Origin: Xanthostigma xanthostigma | Lineage: Eukaryota; Arthropoda; Insecta; Raphidioptera; Raphidiidae | Direction: 5' to 3' | Length of the DNA stretch: 64,000 bases | NCBI GenBank assembly: GCA_963575645.1 | Contig: OY754470.1 | Coordinates: forward strand, 31,168,501-31,232,500 | In this document: positions 34,114 through 46,461 of the stretch, one piece after another | Position numbering within the stretch: the first letter of the stretch is position 1 | Layout: each line of letters opens with the position of its first letter | Made by a program: the position numbers and the translations under genes | Notes under the pieces: generated by a model | Databases searched by the model: none | Told to the model about the DNA's origin: nothing | What the model saw: the letters and a program-made list of their open reading frames with translations, nothing else

Positions 34114-34585
34114 TTAAGAGGCCACAGATTCCATGAAGGCCAATTTTGAAGGCATGAAAAAAAATCTATGAACAAGGCCAACCATTAAAAATATAAAATT
34201 TTTTTCATATCATTTGTAAAATACTTATTTTGCATTAAAAAAAGAAGTTTCACTTTGAAAACTTTCCTCTTTTTAATTTTTGTTGCACTTTTTATGATAA
34301 ATATGTTTTTTAATAAATTAAATTATTTAAATCTAACTTCAATCATATATTTTGTTATTTTTTAATAAAAATTTGACGAAAGTGTATTTTTCAAAAAACA
34401 AGAAAATAAAAAAAATTAAAAATTAAAAAAGAAATAAAAATATGTAGGTATATGAGAAAAAAATTGAGAAAATTAATTAAAAATAAAAAAGACAATTAAA
34501 AATATAAAAAAAATTAAAAAATTAAAAAAAAAATAAAAAATATGATTATAATATATAAATATCAAGTGGAAATAAAATGGAGTAG

Positions 34586-34682
34586 AAAAAAAAAATTTCC
34601 AATGATGCTGGCGGGAATCGAGCCCGAGACCCTGTTATTAGTTATTACTAGTCTAACGTCGTAGCCGCTCGTCCACGGGCAC
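34586..34682 (-). ncRNA. tRNA-like pol III unit (tRNA-derived SINE head or tRNA pseudogene)
   Basis: Minus strand: GTGCCCGTGGACGAGCGGCT (A-box-like TGGACGAGCGG), about 40 bp later GGCTCGATTCC (B-box GGTTCRANTCC with one mismatch), then a T10 tract (34586-34595), a pol III-type terminator. Acceptor-stem pairing is poor, so it is not a good functional tRNA. It sits just beyond the 3' end of the minus-strand LINE, in the same orientation. Confidence 0.5.
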
Positions 34683-34839
34683 ACTCACAGTATAAGCTGT
34701 TACTGTGGTACAGAAGTATATATGGGTGATACGAAAAATCGGTCCTATGAAAGTCACGTGGTCACAGAACTATAAAACTTGGAAACTGGTCTCATATACA
34801 CGGCGTTATATGGGAGCTAGGCAAAATCAATGTATAAGA

Positions 34840-35640
34840 ATACGTTAGAGATACGTCGGCATTTAGCACAGAGATTCTTCGATATTTGTGTATTTGTGAG
34901 TAGGTCAGTGATGTCGTCAGTAGGGGGTATGCCATGGTCCGTAAGTTGTGAATACAGGACAGTTCTATGTAAGTGGTAACTAGGGCAAGTAAAAATGATA
35001 TGGTTGACAGTTTCGAGATCAGCCCCGCAGTCGCAGTGTGGGTTCCGGATAGCCTTGATTTTATGTAATATAGCGTTGCAGCTGCAAAAACCACAACGAA
35101 TTCTGTTAAAAGTGGTAATCAGTCCTCTAGGGGCAATGGAATTTTTAAACCAGGGATTGAATGTGACATTTGGTTTTATTCCCTTGTAGTAATGAACAGA
35201 CTGTCCAGTAGCAGCAGTTCAATGTGACTGTCATTGTCTTATCAAGCGTGACTTGATAGATGTAATAAGGTCTGTATATGGGGTTGGAAATTCCATGGTC
35301 TGCGGTGTTAAGCAAGCCTTTTTTGCATTACTGTCAGCTATTTCGTTGCCTCGGATATTAGTGTGGGCAGGGATCCATGTGAGGGTCACCTGTAGCCCTA
35401 AGTTACAGGCTTGGTATAGGAGGTTTTTAAGTCGTATTACAAGGAGGGAGGTTTAAGCACCGAATTTCTTAGCTCTTACAACTTGTATCAAACTGAGTGA
35501 GTCAGTGAGAACTACCGAGAATGGTATATTAAATTCAGTTATATAGGTTAGAACTTCTATAACGGCATATGTCTCTGCTGTAAATATTGGTTCAATAGGG
35601 TTTAGTGAATAGGATATCGTTATTTCAAATGTTGGACAGT
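34840..35640 (-). pseudogene. LINE ORF2, RNase H and C-terminal Cys/His segment
   Basis: RNase H motifs: TAETYAVIEVL (Glu), VVLTDSLSLIQ (Asp), WIPAHTNIRGNEIADSNAKK (His and last Asp). An in-frame TAA at 35453-35455 breaks it. The C-terminus has CDCGADLETVNHIIFTCPSY. RNase H removes the RNA strand during element replication. Confidence 0.85.
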
Positions 35641-35734
35641 ACCATAAAAATACAACAGAAATGGCATTGTCTATTCTGGAATCGTCTGTAAAAAATAAGG
35701 TAAAGTTTGGATAATGTGTTCGTAGGAAGTTGTT

Positions 35735-36340
35735 CTACATTTTGTTATTTAGTTGTAGAGCTGCAGCATTGTCAGTTCTATAAAGGAATATCTCTATGAC
35801 GGAGGAATTGTGTGTGAGAGCTTCGTACGGTACCTTGTATAAGGGGAGAGTAGCAGTGGAGTAAATTATTTCTTCTTCTCTATAATGGATCAGTGCTCTT
35901 AAGCTATTGATTAATAGGGGATTCTTCTTATGTACCCAATACTGCTTGGGACTTACATAATTATTTAAGAGTTGGAGTTTTATAATTAACGGATTGCTGG
36001 TTAGACTTAAGGACTTTAAAACAAACTTGTCTGCAAGATATTTTCTGCGTAGTTGTAGGGATGGTATTCCAGCATCCGCATGCATGACGTGTATGGAGGT
36101 AGATCGCATATATCCAAGGCAAACTCTCAAACATTGATTGTATATGACATCTAATTTTTTTAATGTTTGATTGCGAACCGTTTCATACAGAAAAGAACCA
36201 TAATCCATTCTAGAGCGTATGCGGCTATTATACATTATAAGAAGGATGGAAGTATCAGCACCCCACCAGGTACGCGTTAGAGCTTTAATAATGTTTACAT
36301 ATTTGTATGAGTTGTTTACTAAATTATTAATGTGGGGGAG
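35735..36340 (-). pseudogene. LINE ORF2, connection region
   Basis: Open for 166 codons with SRMDYGSFLYETVRNQTLKK and LDVIYNQCLRVCLGYMRST, the conserved thumb/connection block after the RT in I/Jockey-type elements. Confidence 0.8.
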
Positions 36341-37315
36341 TCAAGATAGCTTAGAGTCAAGGGTGATGCCTAGAAATTTTGTTTGAGTTTTGATTTCTAT
36401 AGGTTGAGTATAAATATATGCACGTAGGGGTGGAATGCGTCTTTTCATAGTGAATGGAACTGTTACTAATTTTGCCGGGGAAACATGTAAATGCAGGGAG
36501 TCTAAATATTTATTAAGACTGTTTAATGCAATATTCATGTCTTCAAAACAACGTTCATAACTTTACAGACTGTGTATATATGACAATGTCGTCAGCATAC
36601 TGTAAATGTCTGCAGAAAATATTTATATGAGAGCCTAGTTTCAAGGTGTACAGATTAAAGAGTATAGGCGATAAAACGACTCCTTTCGGTATGCAGTCAA
36701 GTTACCATTAAACTTTATTTGAATGGTTCTATCAGAGATGAACGAATGGATTAATCTGGATAGTTTATATGGAATGTTGACTTCATTCATTATCTTTATC
36801 AAGGTAGGCAGATGCATACGATCAGAGGTAGATTGTATATCGAGGAAGGTAGCAATAAGTGATTCATTTCTTGAGGCGGACAGTTGTATGTCCGAAGTGA
36901 GTGTTGCAACACTATCAAACCTTTACCTTTACGGAAACCAAATTGAAATTTTGATACTAAGTTAGAGGTTTTCAGCCAATGTTCTAACTTAGATTTAATC
37001 AGGTGTTCAAGGACCTTGAGTACGCAGGAGTTCAAGGCAATCGGTCTGTAAGAGGCGTGCTTGTTCGGGTCTTTATTGGATTTAAGAATTGGTATTATTT
37101 GTGAACATTTCCAGTCGATTGGAATGACACCTGTTGTTAGACATTCGTTATAAATTTTAAGCAAAATATGTTTAGCACGTAGCGGAAGTTGAATTATCAT
37201 AGTGTAACTTATTTTATCATGTCCAGGGGAAGAGTCAGAGAGTCTATTCAGACGTTATTGAGTTCTGTTAAGGTTAATTGATTTGTCAACGGGTTGTAAT
37301 GTGACAACATTACAG
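36341..37315 (-). pseudogene. LINE ORF2, reverse transcriptase part
   Basis: Contains IPIDWKCSQIIPILKSNKDP, HASYRPIALNSCVLKVLEHL, FQFGFRKGKG, the block VVLSPILFNLY, and the catalytic QYADDIVIY with YADD at 36588-36599. Frameshifts occur near 36880, 36690 and 36545. The catalytic aspartates are intact although the frame is not. Confidence 0.88.
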
Positions 37316-37319
37316 ATAT

Positions 37320-39241
37320 TGTCCCCCATCATTATTTTGAGTAATCAAAACATAAAATGATATTAATTAATTAAATTCACTTATTTTTGAACATTCAGTA
37401 TCTTAAATGCAAAACGTTATTAATTCTTATTACATTTATGAACACAGTGTAGTTTTCAAAAAGATGTTATCTAAGTTTGATTCTGATTGATATCGCTGTA
37501 AACTTGAAAATTTCGATCGCACTGATTGGTAAATCAAGATTAGGTGGGGCGAAATAACGCCGTCATTGATAGCATTTTTGAAATCTAAAATATGATAAGA
37601 GTCTCTCTTGCTTGCGGACTTTAGAAGGAAGTACACGCGATAAGTTTATAGTCTAATTTTGTTAATCAGTAAATTTTCACTTTTTCGTTACTTGATTTCA
37701 TCAGTCTTGAAGAACGGAGTTTTCTGGTCATCATGAGGTAATAAATCTTTGGATAACATTTTTAATTAAATAAAAATACAATAGGAAAAGGGAGCACAAC
37801 AAATAAAATCAACTGATCAAAAAATGCCTTAAGTATATATAAATTTCGCTGAGTAGGATTAGACGGTTTATCTTTAATCAAACTCAGTGCTTAAATACGA
37901 AATAACTTATTTAAAAAACGTCACTTAAAGATATTTTTTTTTTATATAATAAATAATACCGTTAATATTGGTTCGATGGTTTTGCTCTTATCAATATTAA
38001 CGCGCCAATGGGAATAGTTATCAAGTCAACTAATTCTCGCAAGCCCAGCAGGTGGTTTTTTCTCTGCTGTGGTTTTTAAAGTATTAATTAAAGTAAAAGA
38101 GTGAAATTTGAGTTATTGATAAATAAGTACCGCCATTTTGTTGGTTTAATAAAAGTAAGGCCGTTAACATTGAATAGATGGTTTCTCTCTATCCAATATT
38201 AACGTGTCAATGTAAATAAATATACCCAAAAAGGGGCTGTAAATAATAAAAGAAACGATTTAAATATACATATTAAGTATTAGTTGTAAGTTGTAATTAC
38301 ATTAAATATAAAAAATGGAGTTCAAAATATATCTCCACATTAAATTGAATATGAAAATAATTTTGATTTCAAATAATTAAAGAATATTAATTTTCATTTT
38401 TTTTATATGATAAATTTTGTTTATGTTAAATTCAAAAGAAATCGATACTTTGCAAATATTTATATTGAAAAGAATAAGATAATGTTTGGAGAAGTTTGCC
38501 ATATACTTTTTCTTTTGCACTCGAACTTTGCTCAATGTTTATAGAATTGAAGTATTAATATAAGAAACAATGCGTTTGATCTAAAAATTAAGAATGAATG
38601 ATAAAAATTTATAAAGTATTAAAAGTATATAATTGTCGACCCGCAAAGACGGGCAATTATAAAAAATTATTATGATGAAATTATGAAATATTATAAAGTA
38701 TTTAAAAAGGTATTATTATTGTAGACCCGCAAAGATCGGGCAACTACAGAAATTATGATGATATAAAAATGGTATAAAAGTTAAAATGAATGAATGAGAG
38801 ATAACGCATAATATCGAGTAGAAATAATGATATAATAGAAAAATTTAGCAAAGTCCGAAGGTAATGAAGAGGTATATAAATTACTTTGAAGAAATAGTCA
38901 TATTTGGATTAATTAAATATTAAAGGAAAAATTATAAAGAAATTATATGTAAATTGGAAAATAATTTGAAGTAAGCAAAGTTAAGAAATAATTTGAATGT
39001 ATGAAACTATTAAAGTGAAAATTTGAAATATAATAAATTGTAAAATAAAGTTTGAAAATAAAAGATTAAAAAGGTTAAGATTAATTTTAGGCTAAGTTAG
39101 TTTTAAGTGAAATAAATAAAATTGATTTCAAATATATTTTGATTGAATAAAATTTGAATTTAAAAGTAATGTTGTTTTTGATGTAAAAAAAAAGAAAAGA
39201 AATACATTTTTGGAAAATAATTAAATATTTTGCCCTCTACA
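37320..39241 (+). mobile_element. 1.92-kb TG...CA element inserted in the LINE (LTR-like)
   Basis: Begins TGTCCCCCATC, ends GCCCTCTACA, flanked by GATAT on both sides (37315-37319, 39242-39246); removal restores the LINE. TG/CA ends with a 5-bp duplication fit a long solo LTR (BEL/Pao or Copia make 5 bp). No second LTR or protein frame inside. It contains two stem-loops of the form CGTTAATATTG...CAATATTAACG (about 37959-38002 and 38162-38204) and two short hairpins around GACCCGCAAAGA-CGGGCAA (38635-38660, 38722-38752). Confidence 0.75.
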
Positions 39242-39245
39242 GATA

Positions 39246-40592
39246 TCAACAATAGCGTTGGTATTTGTTCAGGAAGAAGTAGCGTTTCGTCCTTATCAAC
39301 ACGGCGTAAGGGCCAAAGGGGAACGTTACAGGGTGTATAATGTTTTGGCCAAAATTAATATTATGGGTATAAACAATTTCACAGTATTTTGGAACATAAT
39401 CAGGGGTAAGGTGTTGATGAAATTTGGGTATCCAAATATCAGGGTTAACGCGTAAGGTAGGGTAAGGTTTAAGCGATTTTGAGTATATGTTAATATTTTT
39501 CCAAATATCCCCAATGTATGTTCCTATGTTTAAATTTTCGTAGTGACCTCTCCAAGACATTTTTTTCTTTTGTGAGAATGCGCGTTTAGCAATAGCTTGT
39601 GTCTTTTTAAATTGTATTAATGTTTCTTTAGTGCGGTTAGAAAGGAGATTATCTAAAGCTTGTTTTCTTTGTTGTATTAAGTTACGACATTCATCGTCCC
39701 GCCAAGGGGTGGGCAGATGATAGTGTTTCCTGGGTTTCGTTATAGGAATAGATTGATTTCCGGCTTCTGTGATCATGTCCATAAGGTTGTTATAATTTTC
39801 CGTATGATGTGGAGAGTTAGGAAAATTTGTAATATTTTTATTTATAGTTTGTTTATCGATATGATGCCCAGTCGGCTCTTTTATACATCATTTTGGGTAT
39901 ATAAGTGGAGTTAATTGTTTCAGCTTTATGTTGAATAGTTAATATGCCTGGAAAGTGGTCACTCTCCAGGTTATCTGTATGTCTGTGCCATAGGGTACTG
40001 GTGGCAACGCTAGCAGTAGTGAAAGACAGGTCTATTACACTTTTAATATGGTTATAAGGATTGAGCCTGGTTGGTGATTCGTAATTTCTAATAACTAGGT
40101 TGGTTTGTTCAACTTCAGCTAAAATGGATCGACCAGAATAGTTGGTGGTAGTGCAACCCCACATACGGTTATGTGAATTTAAATCACCGCAAATTACAAT
40201 CTCTCCACGACATAGGGATACTATATTTGGAAGTAATTCCGTCTTAATTTTATTTTGGGGTGGGTTATAAATTGAAATAATATTTTTTTATTAATGTTAA
40301 CTCAACAGAGGTTAATATTATTTGGGGTAACTGTACTGAGCTCTATGGGTTGAAAGATGATGTTTCTCCTGATGAGAATCGCTGTACCTCTCCATCCATC
40401 AGGTCGATCAGAACGTATTACGTTATAGTTTCTTATTTTGATTATAGTCGTTGGTTTTAGGAAGGTTTCAGAGAGAAGTATACCATCAGGTGTATAGGTT
40501 TCAATAAGTAGATATAAGTCATGCTTGTTTTTGATTATTCCTGGAATATTCCAGTGTAGTATTACAAATTTAAGTTGAGTGGGATTGGCCAT
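39246..40592 (-). pseudogene. LINE ORF2, apurinic/apyrimidinic-type endonuclease part
   Basis: Starts MANPTQLKFVILHWNIPGI. Endonuclease motifs in order: WNIPG (Asn), LLSETFL (Glu), GDLNSHN (40169-40189) and SDHFP (39949-39963). Followed by WRDDECRNLIQQRKQALDNL, the linker before the reverse transcriptase. Stops and frame changes near 40280, 40165 and 39850. It nicks target DNA for target-primed reverse transcription in active relatives. Confidence 0.85.
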
Positions 40593-41830
40593 TTTCAGTG
40601 TTTTTTTGTAGATGGTCAGAAAGAAGCTGGATCAAAATATTAATATTGTTGGGTGTGATATGGATGTTGAGAGCTTGTGAGACGCTGTTTGCTAGCTCAA
40701 CTAAGCAATCTTTGGAATCATGATTAGGCCTGGAAGCCCCTGGTCCTAAATAGACAGGGCCAGGACGATTGTACGTGGGGGTGTTAATAATTTCCCGATA
40801 TTGATTGGCTAAATATATGTCCTTTTCAGTTGGACCGTTTGCTGAAATTTTCCTTTTCTTCGGAGACTGCATGAGGGATGTATAGCTCTTTCTAGGAGCC
40901 GAATGCGAGGAGTTTGATGTACTCGCAGCCGGAGTGAATGTTCTGGTGGGTGGAGTTGAATCAGGTCTGGAGATTGTAGGCAAGTTGGGAAAGGATCTAA
41001 GTAAAAGTTGAGGGCTGGAATACGAGGGCTTATGGACTCGTGGAATTTTATCTGATGCGTGGAAGAATGTGATGTTTTCAGTAGCCATGAGTCTTTTAAT
41101 ATGAGTTTGCCTGTTGTATTCAGGACATAATTTATCTGTCGAGATGTGATTCCCAGCACAGTGAAAACACTTAGTGTTTGTTTCTGTGCAGGTACTGGAT
41201 GGGTGTTCGCCTGCGCATTTACTACAGCGTGGTTGTTCTTTGCAGTATTTGTACCCATAACCATATCTTAGGTAGTTGTTGCATTGTTGTACCGGGTATA
41301 CATGATAGTCAACAGGATATTTTACATAAAATAGGGTTACGTCTAAAGATAAGATTTGTCCTTCGAATGTTACAGATATGGTTTGGGTTGGTAAAAAAAT
41401 TGTAGGACTTACCTCAGATGAAACTCTGCGCTGTAATCGTCTGACTTTGAGTATTTTTTGACTAGATTGAAGATTTTCTAGAATGTAGTCTTCAGCAAAG
41501 GAGAGATCGACACCACGAATAATTCTGGCCTTTGTGACTCTAAATGTAGGAATAAAAGCATTTAAATTGTGAGTTTTTAAGAAATGGAAGTTCGGTGAAT
41601 GTATTTGCAGCAGAAGCAAATTTAAAATGAACTGCCACCTTGTTTCTACCTGATTTTTTAACATTTTGAACATTATTTAATACCGATATTTCTTCAAATC
41701 TAGATGGATTGAGCCCTGTAACTGGTCTTGCTGTATCTTTTGATTCGACATGTACAATATATGGACCCAAGTCTGAACTGCCGTATTTGTATAAAGTCTG
41801 TTCCCGTCCTGTTGTGGCATGTTGTGGCAT
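40570..41830 (-). pseudogene. LINE ORF1, gag-like with CCHC knuckles (frameshifted)
   Basis: Two overlapping frames: MPQHATTGREQTLYKYG... from 41830 and the remainder in another frame to the stop at 40570; the shift lies near 41590. RNA-binding CCHC region: the first knuckle is degenerate (its second Cys and its His are replaced by Tyr), followed by CSKCAGEHPSSTC and CFHCAGNHISTDKLC. The tail is Ser/Thr/Pro-rich. Its 3' end overlaps the ORF2 start by about 23 nt, as in many two-ORF LINEs. Confidence 0.82.
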
Positions 41831-42175
41831 AGTGTGTCTACATTTTGAAGTGTTTTTTCGTTAGTTTTGGAAGTGTCAACATTTAATATTGTTTAATTAT
41901 TTGTTTGCATATATTTTTTTTATATAGCAATTACCTCAACCTCCTGAGAAATCCGGGTACCAGAGTCATCGGCAACATAACCTCCATCAGGAAGATCCGG
42001 TTCGTGCGGTGGATCAAAAGGATCCACCATCCTAACAGTGTTAAGTATATTATATAAAGTTTAGTTTCCTTGAATATTGTAGACCAAAAAACGCACACAA
42101 TTCCCAAAAACCACCAACCAATCAGGATGATTAAGGTAAGATAATTTGGAAATTTCAAGGAACGTCTATACTCTA
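41831..42175 (-). other. LINE 5' UTR
   Basis: Region upstream of ORF1 on the minus strand; no frames; ends near 42175-42190 where family A sequence starts. The boundary is approximate. Confidence 0.45.
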
Positions 42176-42189
42176 CGAAGGTCGCACAA

Positions 42190-42570
42190 TGAATCCTTTT
42201 GGGAGGATGTTTGATATGTAAATATGAAGAGCCCTTATGTTTTTGGGGAAACTTAGCGCATGCGTAGAGGATATACTTATATACTATAAGGTTGTTTTTT
42301 TATATAATAATAGTATACTTTTCATACCGGTTTATTATACTATTTATACTTTTACGAGTTTTATAAATTTTTTTGGGAAAAATTTGCGCATGCGCAGAAG
42401 AGATATTTGCCATTGTGGTCGTTTATACATAATAATGGTGTACTTTTAATAGTGGTTTATTATTCTATTTTACAAGAAAGTTTTGCAAAATGTTTTTTAA
42501 GGAAAAGTCGGCGCATGCTCAGAAGAGATGTATGTCGCAAAGCTGTTTTCATATAATAATAATGGCATGC
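42190..42570 (+). repeat. Family A arm fragment, copy 5
   Basis: TTTTGGGAGGATGTTTGATA, then three GCGCATGCGCAGAAGAGATA-type segments with diverged spacing. Truncated at both ends. Confidence 0.6.
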
Positions 42571-43206
42571 GATCTTAATATAGAATTTTTTCTTAAAAAG
42601 TTATTTTGTAAAATTATTTTTAACTGGCACTAAGAAAAATTTTTAAAAAAACTCTTTGTCTAGGCCACGTGTTCAGTACTTTGGGAAAAATTTACTTTCT
42701 TTTGAAACTTTGGAATTTTCAAACATTTTTGTAAGTGCCAGTACATACTACTGTAAAAATCATTGTATAAAATAACTTTATGAGGAAAAGTTCTTTATCT
42801 GGGACGAGTTCCAACGGAACTCCGCCCAGATTTTGCTGCCAGACTTGTAAGTAGAATTTAATTTAATTTTAAGGCAAAAATAATTTTACAGAAAAAAAAT
42901 TATAAGTCAAAGATCTTTATGTAGGCTCATACTATTTCAACAAATCATTTTAAAAAAACCTTTACTTGGAAAAGTTCTTTATCTAGATCGCGTGCCAACG
43001 GTACAACAAGGAAATTTTTACTTTTATGAAATTTTTGAATTTTCAAATTTTTTTAAGTGCCCGTATTATTGCAAAAAATCTTATAAAATAATTTTATAAA
43101 TAAAAGCTCTTTATCAAGACCGCGTGCTAACGGTACAACAAGAAAATTTTGACTTTTTTCTGAATTTTCAAAATGTTTCTGAGTGCCCGTTCTACGGTAA
43201 AAATTC

Positions 43207-44510
43207 CAGCCAATTGGGCAACGGGATCATTCTAACTCCAAAAATGTTGGCATTTGATTATAATAAAGAAAATAAAATTTTCGATATCGTGTGAGGTGAC
43301 GCGGGTAATGGCTAGTATTCAATATGATATTTGCTATTCGTTGCCATGGTTACCTACATAATATGTTCCATGTCATGTAAAAATTAATCAAAGCATGCTT
43401 AATTAGTTTATTTCTGACAGATCTACAAAACAAAAGAGCGGCTGATTTTTTTTTCAAAATATTTTCGAAACTATAAAGTTTAGAAAAAAAAATTTTTAAC
43501 AAAACTTTTTTGAAAAAATAAATAGAATAATAGGGCGTTATAGCATATATCTCTTCTGCGCATGCGCCGATTTTCCCCAAAAACAATAGGGCTCTGCATA
43601 CCAAACATCCTCCCAAAATTTGGTTTCAATCCGCTCATCCGTTTGACCTGTATCGTGTTCACAAGACAAACAGACTAACAGACGCACAGAGTTTTTTTCA
43701 AAAATATGTTTTTTGGATTCGGGGACCTCAAAACGGAAAGATATTGTAAAATTTTGAAAAAGTGACTTTTGACCTAAACTAGTACCATTCCCCACTTGTG
43801 GGTTGGAATGGTAAAAATCATCGTAGGTACAATACTTATAACTTCATAAACAAAAGTTTTACCATTCCAACCCACAAGTGGTGAAATATGGTACTAGTTT
43901 AGGTCAAAAATCACTTTTCAAAAATTTTACAATATCTTTCCGTTTTGAGGTCCCCCAAATCCAAAAAACATATTTTTGGAAAAACTCTGTGCGTCTGTGA
44001 ACACGATACAGCTCAAACGGATGAGCGGATTGAAACCAAATTTTGGGAGGATGTTTGGTATACAAATATGAAGAGCCCTATTGTTTTTGGGGAAAATCGG
44101 CGCATGCGCAGAGGAGATATATGCTAAAACGGTGTTTTTTTTTTTATATAATAATGGTATAGACTTTTCATAACGGCTTATTATTCTATTTATTCTTTCA
44201 AGAAAGTTTTGTTAAAAAAATTTTTTTCTAAACTTTATAGTTTCCGAAATATTTTGAAAATAAAAAAAAATTATCTGCTCTTTTGTTTTATGGATCTGTC
44301 AGAAATAAACTAGTTAGGCATGCTTTGATTAATTTTTATATGACGTGGAACATACTATGTAGGTAACCATGGCAACGAATAGTTAATATCATATTGAATA
44401 CTAGCCATTACACGCGTCACCTCACGCGATATCAGAAATTTTATTTTCTTTATTATAATCAAATGTCAACATTTTTGAAGTTGGAATGGTCCCGTCGCCC
44501 AATTGGCTGG
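43207..44510. mobile_element. Family A foldback element, full copy 6
   Basis: Left end CCAGCCAATTGGGCAACGGG, right end CCCGTCGCCCAATTGGCTGG. Arms of ~630 bp are inverted almost throughout; the centre near 43835 has CACTTGTGGGTTGGAATGGT and its complement. No transposase frame: the open frames are arm sequence. This copy shows the family's complete structure best. Confidence 0.87.
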
Positions 44511-44588
44511 AATATTTTATTTAGCCCGCCTGCTAACGAAACACTTAAAAGAAATTAACTTTTCTCGAAAATTGTTAATTTTGATTTT

Positions 44589-46240
44589 TTTAACTTCCTG
44601 CTTTTTTTTCAAAAATCGGGAAGTTATTGGTTTCACCCCGATTTTCGAAAATTGAGTTTTCGCCAGATCTCGACGTTTTGAGGTCCTAGGAAGCTATTGA
44701 AACTATTTTGGCGATGATGTCCGTAGGGCTGTATGTGTGTGTGTGTGTGTGTGGGGGTGTGTGTGTGTGTGTATGTAAACCTTTTATATCTTTTGAATGG
44801 AGTGTCTGACTGAAACGCGGTTTGCGGCATCTGACGTGATCTTGGTGAACTTAGACTTCCTAAAAATTTGAAACGATTCGGCCCAAAAAATTTTGAGAAA
44901 TCTTAAAAAAACAAGTTTCAAAAATTTTTAAAAATTTGTTTTTGTAAAAAATTTTCTAAACTATTAAACCGATTAATTCCAAAAACTAATCAGCTCTTCT
45001 CCTTAACAAACTGCGTCGATTTCCGCAAACCGCATCAAAATCGGTTCATTTGTTCACGAGATACCGTGAACGAAAAAATCGTAAAGTGTTTTTTTAAAAT
45101 GACTCTTAAAATTGTTATCAGATTGATTTTTTTGTAATAAATTACTTTCTTAGGCTAAAAAAACTGCGTCGATCGCCGCAAACCAGATCAAAATTGGTTC
45201 ATTTGTTCATGAGATAACGTGAACGAAAAATTAGGAGAAAAGTAATTTTTTATAATTACTCGTAAAATTCTTATCAAATCGATTTTTTTGTAATAATTTA
45301 CTTTCTTAGGTTAAAAAAACTGCGTCGATCGCCGCAAACCAGATCAAAATTGGTTCATTTGTTCATGAGATAACGTGAACGAAAAATTAGGAAAAAAGTA
45401 ATTTTTTATAATTACTCGTAAAATTCTTAACAAATCGATTTTTTTGTAATAATTTACTTTCTTAGGTTAAAAAAACTGCGTCGATCGACGCAAACCGCAT
45501 CAAAATCGGCTCATTTGTTCACGAGATATCGTGAACGAAAAATTTGTAAAAAAGTGTTTTTTTTAAATTGCTCGTAAAATTCCTATGAGATCGATTTTTC
45601 TGTAATAAATTACTTTTTTAGGATAAAAAATTGAGTCGACTGCCGCAAATCGCATCAAAATCGGTTCATTTGTTCATGAGATATAGTGAACGAAAATTTC
45701 GTAACAAAGTGTTTTTTTTTTTGAGCTCGAAGAGCTAAAAAATAAACTTCTTGCTATATTTTATATATTTTTGAGCGTTTTGAACTCGAAAATAGCGGAA
45801 AGTTACAGGGATGGCCTGCAGGGTCAAACTTCTTTTCAATTTTTTTTGTAATAATTTACTTTCTTAGGTTAAAAAAACTGCGTCGATTGCAGCAAACCGC
45901 ATCAAAATCGGCTCATTTGTTCATGAGATATCGTGAACGAAAAATTTTTAAAAAAGTGTTTTTTTTAAATTGCTTGTAAAATTCCTATGAGATCGATTTT
46001 TATGTATTAAATTACTTTTTTAGGTTAAAAAATTGCGTCGACTGCCACAAATCGCATCAAAATCAGTTCATTTGTTCATGAGATATCGTGAACGAAAATT
46101 TCGTAACAAAGTGTTTTTTTTTTGAGCTCGAAGAGCTAAAAAATAAACTTCTTGCTATATTTTATATATTTTTGAGCGTTTTGAACTCGAAAATAGCGGG
46201 AAGTTACAGGGATGGCCTGCAGGGTCAAACTTCTTTTCAA
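44589..46240 (+). mobile_element. Family C element with 156-bp tandem units, copy 2
   Basis: Starts TAACTTCCTGC and closes near AGCGGGAAGTTA (short inverted ends). A GT microsatellite is at 44735-44771. CTGCGTCGAT-type anchors start at 45011, 45164, 45320, 45476 and about 45631, then a duplicated ~395-bp block (45440-45835 repeated 45842-46236) adds two more. Confidence 0.8.
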
Positions 46241-46461
46241 ATTTTTTTTGATATTTTTTGTCGGTGTCACGTGCTTGGCTTGTGTGAAGTTTTGAAATTG
46301 TGAACTTGGCACTTTTTTAATTTTGATTTTTTTCTTTTTGCTTAAATAAATTTACGGTACATTTTTTAAAACTTAGTTTACGTTTGTACAATTTTGGTGT
46401 GCTACAGTACACTTAATTTTTTTTTAATTTTCCAACTTTGCTGTGCTAAGTTCACACGGCC

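Larger units (their letters stand above)
34690..42175 (-). mobile_element. Decayed LINE (I/R1/Jockey-type layout), nearly full length
   Basis: Order on the minus strand: a 5' UTR of about 340 bp, ORF1 (41830-40570), ORF2 endonuclease (40592-39246), a 1.92-kb foreign insert (39241-37320), reverse transcriptase (37315-36341), connection domain (36340-35735), RNase H (about 35640-35230) and a C-terminal Cys/His segment (about 35060-34840). Without the insert it is about 5.5 kb, near full length for such elements. Several frameshifts and stops make it inactive. Presence of a CCHC ORF1, AP endonuclease and RNase H together points to the I/R1/LOA group; the exact clade needs a tree. Confidence 0.88.
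42575..46461. mobile_element. Second foldback copy, broken by two insertions
   Basis: Pieces: inner tandem subrepeats 42575-43206 (AGATCGCGTGCCAACGGTAC, AAGTGCCCGTATTATT), an arm segment 44511-44588 (GCCTGCTAACGAAAC) and the right terminal part about 46250-46461 ending GCTAAGTTCACACGGCC. Between them lie family A copy 6 (43207-44510) and family C (44589-46240). The left terminus is missing. Confidence 0.7.
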
